From: Mimachlamys varia
Lineage: Eukaryota > Mollusca > Bivalvia > Pectinida > Pectinidae
Length of the DNA: 64,000 nucleotides
Direction: 5' to 3'
NCBI GenBank assembly: GCA_947623455.1
Contig: OX392542.1
Span: 12,407,625 to 12,471,624 of the forward strand
A program made the position numbers and the translations under genes. Within the stretch, counting starts at the first letter, position 1, and the number at the start of each line of letters is the position of its first letter. Under the pieces are notes generated by a model. That model searched no databases. It worked only from the letters and a program-made list of their open reading frames with translations, and was not told the origin of the DNA. This document shows, piece after piece, positions 41,801 through 53,800 of this stretch.

Positions 41801-44800
41801 CTGATATATGACCATATTTCTGGAAATCTGTAAGATATAAATAATTGAAACCTAAAACATTTTCATAACAGGAAAGGCCCTGTAATGTGATTCATAGTAT
41901 TCATCCTTCATAATCATTAAACAGAAGCCACAGTAATTCTGTTGGATTTTGAAATCTGAGTAATAAGACAACATTAGTATACAAAAGTAACGTAGACATA
42001 AATAAGGTATCGTTTTCAAAAAAGTATGGAGAAATTCATAATGAAGAAACAAAAGCTAAAGTAATTGTACATGTCAGAATTTTAGTTATAATGCTAAGAC
42101 CAAGAAATTTGTTTTTTAGGAAATTCATTTTTTTTTTATATCCTTATATTTTGACATTTTGTGGTAATACACACTTAGAAATATGATCATTAAAAGAATA
42201 TGTTCGTGAACCCTGGAGCCCCAAATACCACTTACTCGGCCAGATATTGGGCGACCACATCTAAGGCTTTGTCAGAGTACGTCCATCCATCGTCAGTCTT
42301 TTTCGTGTAGCCAGGGACCTCCTCATTCCGCTTGGTAAACTTCAGGTTGAGGCCAATGTTAGTTTTGAAGCGGTCGTTTGGGTTGTCTGGCGACCCTGGG
42401 GTCACCATGATACAGCCGGTCATCCGTGACAGGAAGTGGGAGGTGATAGAAAGTCGAGGGGCAATCACATAGCCCGGGTAATACTGAATACCCAAGTACT
42501 GTAGAAAGAAAATATCACATAGCCCGGTAAATACTGAATATCCAAGTACTGTAGACAGAAAATATCACATAGCCCGGTCAATACTGTAGACAGAAAATAT
42601 CACATAGCCCGGTCAATACTGTAGACAGAAAATATCACATAGCCCGGTCAATACTGAATACCCAAGTACTGTAGACAGAAAATATCACATAGCCTGGTCA
42701 ATACTGAATACCCAAGCACTGTAGACAGAAAATATCACATAGCCTGGTCAATACTGAATACCAAAGTACTGTAGACAGAAAATATCACATAGCCCGGTTA
42801 CTACTGAATACCCAAGTACTGTAGACAGAAAATATCAACAAATTAATACTTATTGTTACAGCAACTGTGAAGTAAGATTTCATGTTTGTGTCACTTTATT
42901 ATGTATATCCTGATTGTTTCTTATACCAACTAAAAACAACAAGCAAAGGACTGTTAAAAAACTATGAATGCAGTATCAAAACAAACATTCACATGTCTAT
43001 ACCTGGTTCATTGATCTTCTACGGTCATCGGCACTAGCCTCGTCTGTCAAACACCTGTACTTGTTTATATTATAGGTGTTTGACAGACGAGGCTAGTGCC
43101 AGTGCTTCAGTAAGAGTCTTAATTTGACGCTTTGCTTGAGATTACACGGAGATCGCTTCTGCCTCAAATGTCAAATGACCACTGTAAGTACTATTACAAT
43201 GCAAATAGAAAATGCATTAGAAGGCTTCGTGGAATGATGAATGTACAAATTTTGTTCATACCGGCATAATTTTATTTATTTTTATTTAAATATGACCAAG
43301 CTAAACAGATATACGACAGTGTAAATATTAGGAGTAATGGAATGTAGCTTACACCCTGGTCATTTTCCACATTGGCGAGGTTAGGTTCCTCCAGGATGGA
43401 AACGTTGATTCTCACACGAGAGTCATCTTCTAGGTCAACCACCTTAAACAAAACATAATCATTTATCATTTTCTAGGTCGATCACCTTAATTTATCATTT
43501 TCTAGGTCGACCACCTTAATTTATCATCTTCTAGGTCGACTACCTTAATTTATCATTTTCTAGGTTGACCACCTTAATTTAACATCTTCTAGGTTGACCA
43601 CCTTAATTTGAGGTTTTTTATTGTAAAACCCATTTTTATGAGAAAACTACTTACCACATCCAATTATTATGCAAATGAGTTCTACAACTACCAGTTCTTT
43701 AACTCCCAAAACGAAAGTGAAAACGCCCCGTGCGAATACGAAACTAACATGTGTCCATACCGGACGTAGTATAGAATGCGCACGCACCTTGAGCTTCCTC
43801 TATAAGAAAACGAACGAAGCAACCAAAAGCAGCAGGCCTAAAGGAGCCAGAGGAGCCAGGGAGGAGGGTGGGCTCACATTGGATGTGGTAAGTAGTTTTC
43901 TCATAAAAATGGGTTTTACAATAAAAAACCTCAATTTTATATCAAAAACAATACTTACCACATCCAATTATTATGCGAATTCGTCTTACCTAGTGGATCC
44001 TCCAAACCGGAAGGACCATGGTGTCACATATCGACATCTAGGCTAGTTATAGTCTATGGTAAGTATGAGTGAAAGTGCAATAAAAAAGGTAAGTATGAGG
44101 TATTTCGTATTTCGCGGGTAACAAAAAGCGCGCCAACTTTGGTTTACCTGGGCACGCGCAGAGTTGTTTATACAGGTGTGAAAGACAGGTGTAATGGCGT
44201 GACCCATTGTTTATATACCGCTTCGATTATTGTGGAGTATTCGGGAATAGCGTGAAATACAGCTCACGGTAAGCTATTTTATAATCATCGATAGATCTGT
44301 GTGTATCTTGTCAGTAAGATTGTTGATTCTGTGTATGTTTGACCGTGTAATAAACGGTATTTCTTAAATAGTAAACAGGTGAGAAAATGTACGGTGCGTA
44401 GTGAGGGCGAACGCAGTCTGTGGTGTGTGATTACTATTGAAATAGGTATCTGTTGGTTATTATATATAGATATATATTAACTGTAATAGTATAAAGGTGT
44501 AACAATATATCAATGTAATCGATGTAATTAATGTATACGATTGAGTATGGATGAGTGAGCGACGGAGTGTGTTTACGAATGTTACAGGATGTATGTTATA
44601 TATTTAATATATTCTAATGTAAATATAAAGAGAGATATGTATTATGTAGTGTAGAATTGTGTAGTTATAAGTGTTATTTATATTTTGTAGCTAATTCCAT
44701 ATAGAGAGACCCGTCAGTTTGTCCAAGGGCAAAAGTATGGAAACCCGTAATGGCCGACGGTGTGCAGTTTCATATGGCCGACGGTGTAGAGTTCCATGTT

Positions 44801-47800
44801 CCACCTAATGATGCACTGAGACAGCAGTGTACTGTATGTGATATACAGAGAGGGATCGTTATATGTGTTATCCCTTATTATAGAGACATATTTCTCTATT
44901 TTGGAGACCGGGAGGATGATTTTACATACTGTGGTATGGAGGCCCGGTAGTGATGAGCGGAAGTGAACTCCGATATAGCAACTGAGACTTCAGCAGCGGA
45001 AATACAGTTCAGCTATACCTATGTCATCTGGCAGTTGACCAGGAGGAATTCCGAGTGTTCAGCGAGTGTTCAACGACTGAATTTTGACAAATCACGTTTG
45101 ACAGAGAAGGACAGGAAGTGGTGTAGAGGAACTTTGTGACTTGTGTTTTGGAAGCTACAAAGACTGTAGATTATATATTTATCTATTTGTAGGGGTAGTT
45201 AGTTACTAGTATATATAGATATCTCGTATATATATTAATATAATATATATATTACTCAAATAGGATTGTGTGAGAGGGATTAGCGAGTGTGAAAGAGTAT
45301 GCCTTTATAGATATTGTATATTGTAAATAAATGTATATATTGTAGATCCTCTTTTGTCATCAATTGCAAATATAGTTCGGCATACGTTTACAATTTTGGT
45401 GGCAGCGGTGGGATGATTGTGTTTGCAGTTGTGTGAGGATTTGTGTTGTATACTCTGAGAGAGAATCTGTGAGAGAACTTTTAGTTTTCTTTCAGCTGTA
45501 TATAAATAGGGTAGTTACTAGGAAGTCGTAGACGGTATGAAGACTGCTGTTTTCAAGGTAAGTGTGCTTTTACTATTTCCTAGTTAGACTTTTATTTCAG
45601 ATATTGATTATTAGATCATTGGTTGCTTTGCTATTTCATCATTGGAGAGTGGTAAGTTGTTCATTGTACTTTTGTTTCATCATGACTTCTATTCAGGAAC
45701 TGAAGAATCGTGGAGAGGAGCTAGGATTAAAGGAAAAGAATCTTCAGGATTATATTCTAAATGAGCAAGCTAGAGAACGTGATGAGAGAGAGAAGCAAAG
45801 AGACTTAGTGAAGGCCCAAGGTGAAATGGAACATGAGATGAACATGTTGAGGATGCAGGCAGATTTAGAGAAGGAAAGAGAAGCCAGATCCATACGAGAG
45901 CATGAGCGACAGATGGAACTTCTCAAAATGAAGAGCATCCAGGGAACTGAATCACCACAAGCTATTTCTCATCAGACACATATGATTAAGGGACCAAAAC
46001 TTCCACATTTTGATGAAGGTAAGGACAATATTGATTCGTACTTGCAGAGATACGAGCGATATGCTACGACACAAGGTTGGGACAGGAACAGAGAGTGGGC
46101 AACCAACCTTAGTGTACTTCTGAAAGGAAGAGCGTTAGATGTATTTTCAAGACTTCCTTTGGACCAGAGTATGGATTACGATGTACTGAAGAGTGCTCTA
46201 CTGAAGAGGTTTGAGATGACTGAGCAAGGTTTTCGGAAGCGGTTCTTAGATGGACGACCAGAAAAGGGTGAAACCTTTAGCCAATTCGCAGTTAGATTGG
46301 AGAGTTATTTCCAGAGATGGCTAGAGATGGCGAGTACTGAGAAAACCTTCGATGGACTGAAGGACTTGATGATTCGGGATCAATTTCTTCGTGCTTGTGG
46401 AAATGACCTTACCCTATTTCTGAAGGAGAGAATCCCAAAGTCTATTGGAGAGATGTCCAAACTTGCTGACCAGTACGCTGAAGCAAGGGGTGATGCATCT
46501 AGTTTAGCAAGACCAAGGTATGGAGGACACAAGACATCATCCAGTGGGCTACAACAGCAGGGACACGCCAGTAATAGTAACTCCAGTAAAAGTTCAGTTG
46601 AGATGGGATCGAAGGACAAGCCAAGTAATACAGGGTTTGTGAAACATTGCTTCATATGCCAGAAAACTGACCATCTTGCGTTTAGGTGTCCACAGAAAAC
46701 CAACAAGAAGAATCAGGCTAGCTGTGTGTCATCGAAAAGGAAAAGAAGAGAGAAGAGGTCTATAGAAACTAAGGTAATTGACAAATCACGTTTGACAGAG
46801 AAGGACAGGAAGTGGTGTAGAGGAACTTTGTGACTTGTGTTTTGGAAGCTACAAAGACTGTAGATTATATATTTATCTATTTGTAGGGGTAGTTAGTTAC
46901 TAGTATATATAGATATCTCGTATATATATTAATATAATATATATATTACTCAAATAGGATTGTGTGAGATCAAATCCAGGAGGGCGGTAACCTGGTCACA
47001 GTCAAGGTACCTAAACCAAACTCCTACATGGAGAACCCCAAATTAAAAAATGGAAAGACCAATTCAAGAATAGGTCTTCCATTGCCATGCGAATGCATAA
47101 TTTAAAAACATAAAAAAGTGGGGGGCACTTAAATTGACTCTGAGGTAGGTGGATGAGCCACTGACTGGGCAACAACCACCGGACCCAAAGAGTAGAGCTT
47201 GTCTGAGAAAGATGACAGAGATCTCAGATAAAACTCTGTGAATGTAGTGTGTCCTCGCCAAAAGGCTGAGGACATCACCTCAGAAAACGGAGAGCCGTTG
47301 AGAAGGGCCCAAGAAGCGGCCAATGCTCTAACCTCATGGGCCCTGACCTTGAAAAGTCTTCTGACATCCTCAGAAGAAGACTCATAAGCCAATCTAATCA
47401 CTTGACAAATCCATCGAGAAATGGATTGAGCCGAGATACTAGACTGACCACCTTTGATAGGCAAAAAGAGCCTAGAATGTGACTCTCGATCCCCCCCTGT
47501 CTTGTCCAAGTAATACCGGAGGGCTCTGACAGGACAGAGAAGCCGATCACGCTCGTCCTTACCAACTATGTCAGAGAGAGAAGGAATGCGAATAGGTTCT
47601 GGAGAAAAACCAGGAACCTGATTCTTCGCAAGGAAGGAAGGTTCTGTCCTGATAGTTACAGAGGAATAATTCCTACCAAAACGTAAACAGGAGGAATGCC
47701 CAGACAAGGCATGAACCTCACTACGCCTTCTCCCTGATGCAAGGGTGACAAGAAACACGGTCTTAAAAGTCAAAAATTTCAAGGAGGCTTGACTCAGGGG

Positions 47801-50800
47801 CTCATAAGGAGCACCTAAAAGAGACTGCAGAACCAAGGCTAAATCCCATTGAGGAGTTAGCTGCCTTATTCTAGGTCTCTCAATGGTAAAACCTCTGATG
47901 AGGGCTGACAAGGAGGGAGAAGAACCTACCTCTGGTCGCCCTGCAAAAGACAAAATACCAGCAATAGCCGAACGATAGCCGGCAATGGTACCAGGAGCCA
48001 ATTTCTTGCTGCGAAACAAATGCAGTAGAAAATCTGCGATTAGGGGAACAGAGGCCTTGAGCGGATCAACTTGCCTCTGACCACACCAATCGCAGAAGAT
48101 GCTCCATCTAGACTGGTAGACTGCTGCGGAAGAAGACCTGATGGATCTAGCGATACAGTCTGACACCGGTCCAGAAAAACCCTCCTGCGCGAGACCACCG
48201 GAGATAGCCTCCACGCGTGAAGGTGGAGTATAGCCGGCCGGGAGTGCATGATTCTGGACCTCGGCTGCCGCAACAGGTTCCACCTGGGTGGAAGAACCAG
48301 AGGTTCTTCCACCAGAAACGACAACATCTGAGGAAACCATGGTTGTCTCGGCCACAAGGGAGCCACCAGAATTAAGGAGCAAGGTTGCTCCTCGTACTTC
48401 TGGAGGACCTTGGCCACCAAGTTGAATGGGGGAAAGGCGTAAGCATGGAACCCCTTCCAGTCCAGAGACAGAGCATCTACTGCCCATGCTGCTGGATCTG
48501 GTACGGGAGACACAAACGTTGGTAGCTGATGGTTCAATGCTGTGGCGAATAGGTCTATAAGAGGCCTGTCCCAGACCTGACATATTGCTCTGAATATGGA
48601 CGGGTCGAGCTGCCACTCGGTCAGCACCGGCCGGAGACGCCTCGACAGGGTGTCTGCGAGTACATTGAGCCTGCCTGGAAGGTGCTTGACCTGAATGGTT
48701 AAGCTCATTTCCTGGCAAAGAAGCAGAATGCGAATGGCAAGGGCACACAGGACGTGAGACCTGGTGCCCCCCTGTTTCTGCAGATAAGCTACAACGGTTG
48801 AGTTGTCTGTTGCCACACAGATCACCTGATCTTCCAGAAACGACCTCAGGTTCTGGATGGCCAACAATACCGCCCTCATCTCCAGCACATTTATGTGCTC
48901 GGAAAGACGATCCCCTGTCCACACACCTGAGCGAGCCTGCCCGTTCAGGTAGGCTCCCCAACCTGTCTTGGACGCATCGGTATACAGGGTCATGGTTGGC
49001 GAATGCCTGTTTAAGGACACCCCTTTCAGGACATTGTTCCGAACTGTCCACCACAGGGCAAAATCCTTCACCGATTGATTGAGAGGGATTGAGATCTCCC
49101 AATCTCGTGATGCAGGAACCCATTGGCTGAGGAGAAACATCTGCAGAGGTCTGATGTGCAGTCTGCCCAAAGGAACTACGTCTGCTAACGAGTTCAGAAA
49201 CCCCAACAGACTGAGGTACCAGCGAACCTGAACCGCAGAACTCTGGACAAACTGCAGCACCAGACCCCTGGCCTTGATGAACTTCTCCTGAGTTGGAAGG
49301 ACGAGGCCCCTGGCTGCGTTGAACCTGTAGCCTAGGAACACAAAGTCCTGAGAGGGAGACAGTTCCGATTTCTCTTGGGAGGGGATGAACCCGACCTTGA
49401 GGAAGAGACTCAGAACTAGTCGAGTATCCTGCACCAGGGACTCCTTCCTCGAATGAAGCATAAGGGAGTCGTCGAAGTAAATATGGATATTGATACTCCG
49501 CTGGTGCAGGAAGCCTACCACTACCTGAAGCAGTTTCGTAAAAACCATGGGGGCAGTGGTAAGGCCAAAAGGCATAGCCCTGAACTGGAAAACCTTGCCC
49601 TCGTAAGAGAAGCGAAGGTACTTCCTGTCCGACTTCCTGATTGGAATATGAAAGTAGGCATCCTTCAAGTCTATTGAAGTAGCCCACATTCCTTCCCTGA
49701 CTGAGGCAATAATTCCTCTCGGGGTTTCCATCTGAAAGTGGGGAGAATCCACGAACCGATTGAAGGCACTCAGGTCTATAATCGGCCGCCAAGCTCCCGA
49801 CTTCTTCTTCACCAGGAAAATTCTGGAATAGAAGCCGGGAGTGCAACGGTACCGTGGAATCTCCTCGACTGCCCTCTTCTCTACCAGGGTAGCAATCTCC
49901 TACCTTACAGCCAGGGCCTTCACTGGATCCCCCGGAGGAGGGAAAAAGATCGGCTCTGGCGTAAGCGGAGGTTCCCGTGACAACGGGATGCTCAATCCTT
50001 CCGCAACTACCGACAACGCCCAACTGTCTCGCGTAATCTCCTTCCATTGAGGAAGGAACGCAGACAACCGTCCTCCTACTGGGAGGCTTGGCTGTGGAAG
50101 GGGAAGACCTTCCCAAAGCTCCAAGGGGTTGTCGATGTCCCTTATAGGACCGGTAGAGCGAGACCCTTGATCTACCCGGCCGGCCTGACATGACAGAGTT
50201 GCGGAAGGAGGGAAGAAGTCAGGAACGCTGCTTCTTACCCCCAGAGGGTTTGGTGCCCTGCTTGCCTTTACCTTTGGCTTTGGCCTTAAAGGGAGACTTA
50301 GCCTTGGCTGCAGACTGAGTCTGGCGTGGCCTCGACTTAGCCTTCTTCTTGGCCTGGCCCGAACCCTGAGAGGTTCCAGCTTTACCAGCAGCTGACACTT
50401 TAGAGACTAAAAGTGCCGAAGCTACCGGGTCCTCCTTAACTTCCTTCTGAATAGAAGGAAGAGTACCCCCAAAGAGCCAAGGGCCCTCAAAGGGAGAGGA
50501 CAAAAGCCTTGACAGGTAAGGCTCTTCAATGGGCTTGCCTTTGAGTACAGAAGCACGCCTGGCAAGCACCAAATTGGCTAACAGTGTACACTGTAAAGCC
50601 GCAGAGGCCTTAAGACAATTGTGCAATGATGAGGTTACCCTATCCTGCACAGACCGTCTATCTCTCTCATCAACTTCAGACTCTCCCACAGGCACCTCTG
50701 ACAGCCGAAAGAGAGTGACTGTAAGAAAATCAAAGTAGGAGAGGACCTGGAGAGAGAGTCTAAGAATCTTCTCCAGTTTGTGGTGTTCCTTAGCAGGAAA

Positions 50801-53800
50801 CACCACTTGGTCGGTCGCCGCTCCTGGCCATTGCCGAAGCTCATGAGTTTCCAGCTTAGCTGGTAGACTTCCAAGCTTGGCGTTGTGAATGGCATAATCT
50901 GATGTTCTGACTTCAGACAAGTCTGCCAAACTCAACTGCAGGCCAGATGCACCGGATGCACGAGAAGAAGACCCTGCCTTCTCTACCATCCTAGCATGGG
51001 CGACAGCCAAAGCCGAGGAAACAACAGAACCCTCAGGCAAAGACTTGTCGGAACGAGCCGAAACCTTAGGCGGCACTAGCTGACTCAGCAGCGTAGTAGC
51101 CTCAGGAATGGCAGACGCCGCAGGAGGAGGGCAAACCTCCTCCCCGAGGATTCTGGCAACGTCAGCGCGAAGCGCCCGCATACCAGATAGAGCATGGTGA
51201 GCTTCAGCCTCACCCTCAACCTCTACCTCATTCACAGCTGAAACCTCCCCATCATCATCAGATTCCGAAGATTCCGAGACACGATGAGGGGAGGGAGGTT
51301 CTGACCGAGCCTCAGTCAGAATACTCCCAGGTGACAGACTGAGGACGTCATCGTCCCTGTCCCCTATCTCCACTCCCATATCTCCCCTGGAAGTAGACAC
51401 ATCAGTGTCCACTGCCAAGGGATAATTAACTGGGTGGAGACTCTCTGAGAAGGTCCTTTTATGAGCTCTCTTAGGCTCTGATGGGCCAAGATGAGGCTCC
51501 AAGGTTCTTCTAGAAGCAGGGACATTGGTCTTGGAGCGAGATGTCCTAAAAGACCTAATAGGCCTTTTAAAGACACTACTCTCCCTAACCCCAGAGGTGG
51601 ACGGGGGCGGACCATTCAGCGTACCTCCCACCTGCTGAGATGAGACCGGACCCCAACCCTGGTGAAAGCCCGGAGGATAGCCAGGGTTGTACCCAAAACC
51701 CTGAGGAAATGGGGCCATGGGGCCAGAGGGAAAGGAATGACCCCAATACTGGCCAAACTGGCCAGTTGAAACATGGGGTGGGAAACCCTGACCATAAGGA
51801 AAGGGTGAACCGCCATTCCCCCCCCGGGGCAAAACCAGAGATGAATGGCCGAGGGCCAGACATATGACTGGTGTGCTGTTGGAAAGCACCAATGCCTTGA
51901 TGCCTAGTACCAGTATGGGGTCCAAAGGAGCCATACCCAATACCATGGGGTGTCGCCTGACTCTCGCCAGACTTGCCACCTTCTCCATTACCCATGGGCG
52001 CGGCCCACGGGTTCCGTACGGTATGGGCTGGCACAGTATTAACCCCAAAGGGGTCAAAACCGGATACCTCACCGGGAAGGGGAAGGGGCCGAGAAGAGAT
52101 ATGAGAGGTAGCAGTGCTACAACCTGAAGGGCCCAGATAATTCAAGTTATCAGGTCCCAAAGGATCCTCATACATATCCCTAACCCCACCAACAGGTGCT
52201 CCAGGGCTGACTAAAACGTCAGAAATAGGAGGACAACCCAACCCCTCCATAGATGAACCAACATCTGTGGAAGGGGGGTCAACCCCCGTGTCAACAGGGT
52301 AAGAAACACCTGTACCCTCTAAACTTGAGCCAGCCTTAGGCTGGCTAGGTTTAGAAGGAGGCAGGGCCTCTGCCAACGAGGACCCTGCCGAGGGACTGTC
52401 CATGGGGTCTACGGAAGAGGACTTAGCTTTGTCCTTCCTCTTACCCCGTTTATCCATCCTGGACAAGTCCTTCATGATGTCAAAAATAATAATAAAAAGA
52501 ATATTTTACCTTTATTTCGTAAATAAAACAAACGTAATTCACAAAAAACACCGAAAAACGAAAACGAAAGTACACGTGTACAGACACGGAAACGACCGGT
52601 AACCAAAACACGTGGTTATGGTACCGGCGTTTGAACACGTTTCCGACAATAAAATACGGTGAAAAAAGGCAAAATAGATATATAAATGAGACAGGGGAAA
52701 CTGGTTTAAACAACGAAGAAACAATAACACAATGACACAACTATACCGCACTCCAAAACAATCTCGAAAGTTAAGAGCAAACGCTAGGCCATGTGCTTCT
52801 TCGGAGAGTTGAAGAAAGAGGAAGCTCAAGGTGCGTGCGCATTCTATACTACGTCCGGTATGGACACATGTTAGTTTCGTATTCGCACGGGGCGTTTTCA
52901 CTTTCGTTTTGGGAGTTAAAGAACTGGTAGTTGTAGAACTCATTTGCATAATAATTGGATGTGGTAAGTATTGTTTTTGATATAAAATTATCATTTTCTA
53001 TGTCGACCATCTTAATTTATCATCTTCTAGGTCGACCACCTTAATTTATCATTATCTAGGTCGACCACCTTAATTTATCATCTTCTAGGTTGACCACCTT
53101 AATTTATCATCTTCTAAGTCGACAACCTTAATTTATCATCTTCTAGGTCGACCACCTTAATTTATCATTTTCTAGGTCGACCACCTAAATTTATCATCTT
53201 CTAGGTCGACCACCTATATTTAACAAATTTCAGAATACATTTCTTCTATTATTTGACATTTTAAAAATTATTTTTATTACATTTTTGCAGATGACGTCAA
53301 ACTGATAAACTTCTCTGAAGTAAAACCAATCTTTGCTTCTTGTTTGTTTTATTTGTAGCAATATTAAATGTTTAATCAAAAGCTTTTAAATTTGTGTTCT
53401 GTTGTAAGCTTCCCAAAAACGAAATTAGATTGCTCCTCTAACTTTTCCAGACAAAATACTACCTTCCCTTTAGTGGATACTTACCTCCCCCTGACAGCCG
53501 TAGTGAGGCCAGCCCAGCATGAAGACAGCTTCCTTGGCAGGAAACAGCTCTCCCAGGGTGTTAAACTGGCAGAAGGATGTGTCGTACACATTGAGGTCCT
53601 ACAAACAGAGATCAGACATTGCTACTGCTACCACTTACTGGGTTATACACATACAGATCAGGTATAATTACATTATACATTTTTCATTTAAGGTGTGAAA
53701 TAATAAATCAATCATGTCAAATCTATAAAATAAAACTTCTTGGAGCTCAAACAAAACAATACAATCTGATCATGTGACATTAGTCAATTTTACTTTTATT

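Larger units (their letters stand above)
45084..46969 (+). mobile_element. Gag-only LTR retrotransposon fragment nested in the DIRS
   Basis: Two direct repeats of 192 bp (45084-45275 and 46778-46969) flank a gag ORF, with no pol between. The left repeat continues to 45392 (AATAAA near 45327, end ...tttaca). A primer-binding-type sequence TGGTGGCAGCGGTGGGA follows at 45397-45413. So 45085-45392 reads as a short 5' LTR, and the right repeat as a truncated 3' LTR. The left limit is uncertain: sequence at 43977-45083 may be DIRS 3' region or part of a longer LTR. Confidence 0.75.
43933..52989 (-). mobile_element. DIRS-type tyrosine-recombinase retrotransposon
   Basis: Minus-strand element bounded by perfect 44-bp inverted termini (43933-43976 and 52946-52989, beginning aattttatatcaaaaacaat). 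Gene order is gag, then RT-RNase H overlapping a tyrosine recombinase in another frame, as in DIRS1-type elements. There is no integrase or LTR of its own. The insertion lies inside one unit of the XRN1 29-bp array, without an obvious target duplication, as expected for recombinase-mediated insertion. Gag has a frameshift and the RT frame one stop, so this copy is probably defective. A separate LTR element fragment is nested near its 3' end. Confidence 0.92.

Noticed and set aside
48200..50191. N-terminal half of the 1020-codon frame overlapping the DIRS RT
   Set aside because: It is a shadow of the RT-RNase H frame. Only the part from about 48200 down to 47129 has recombinase motifs.
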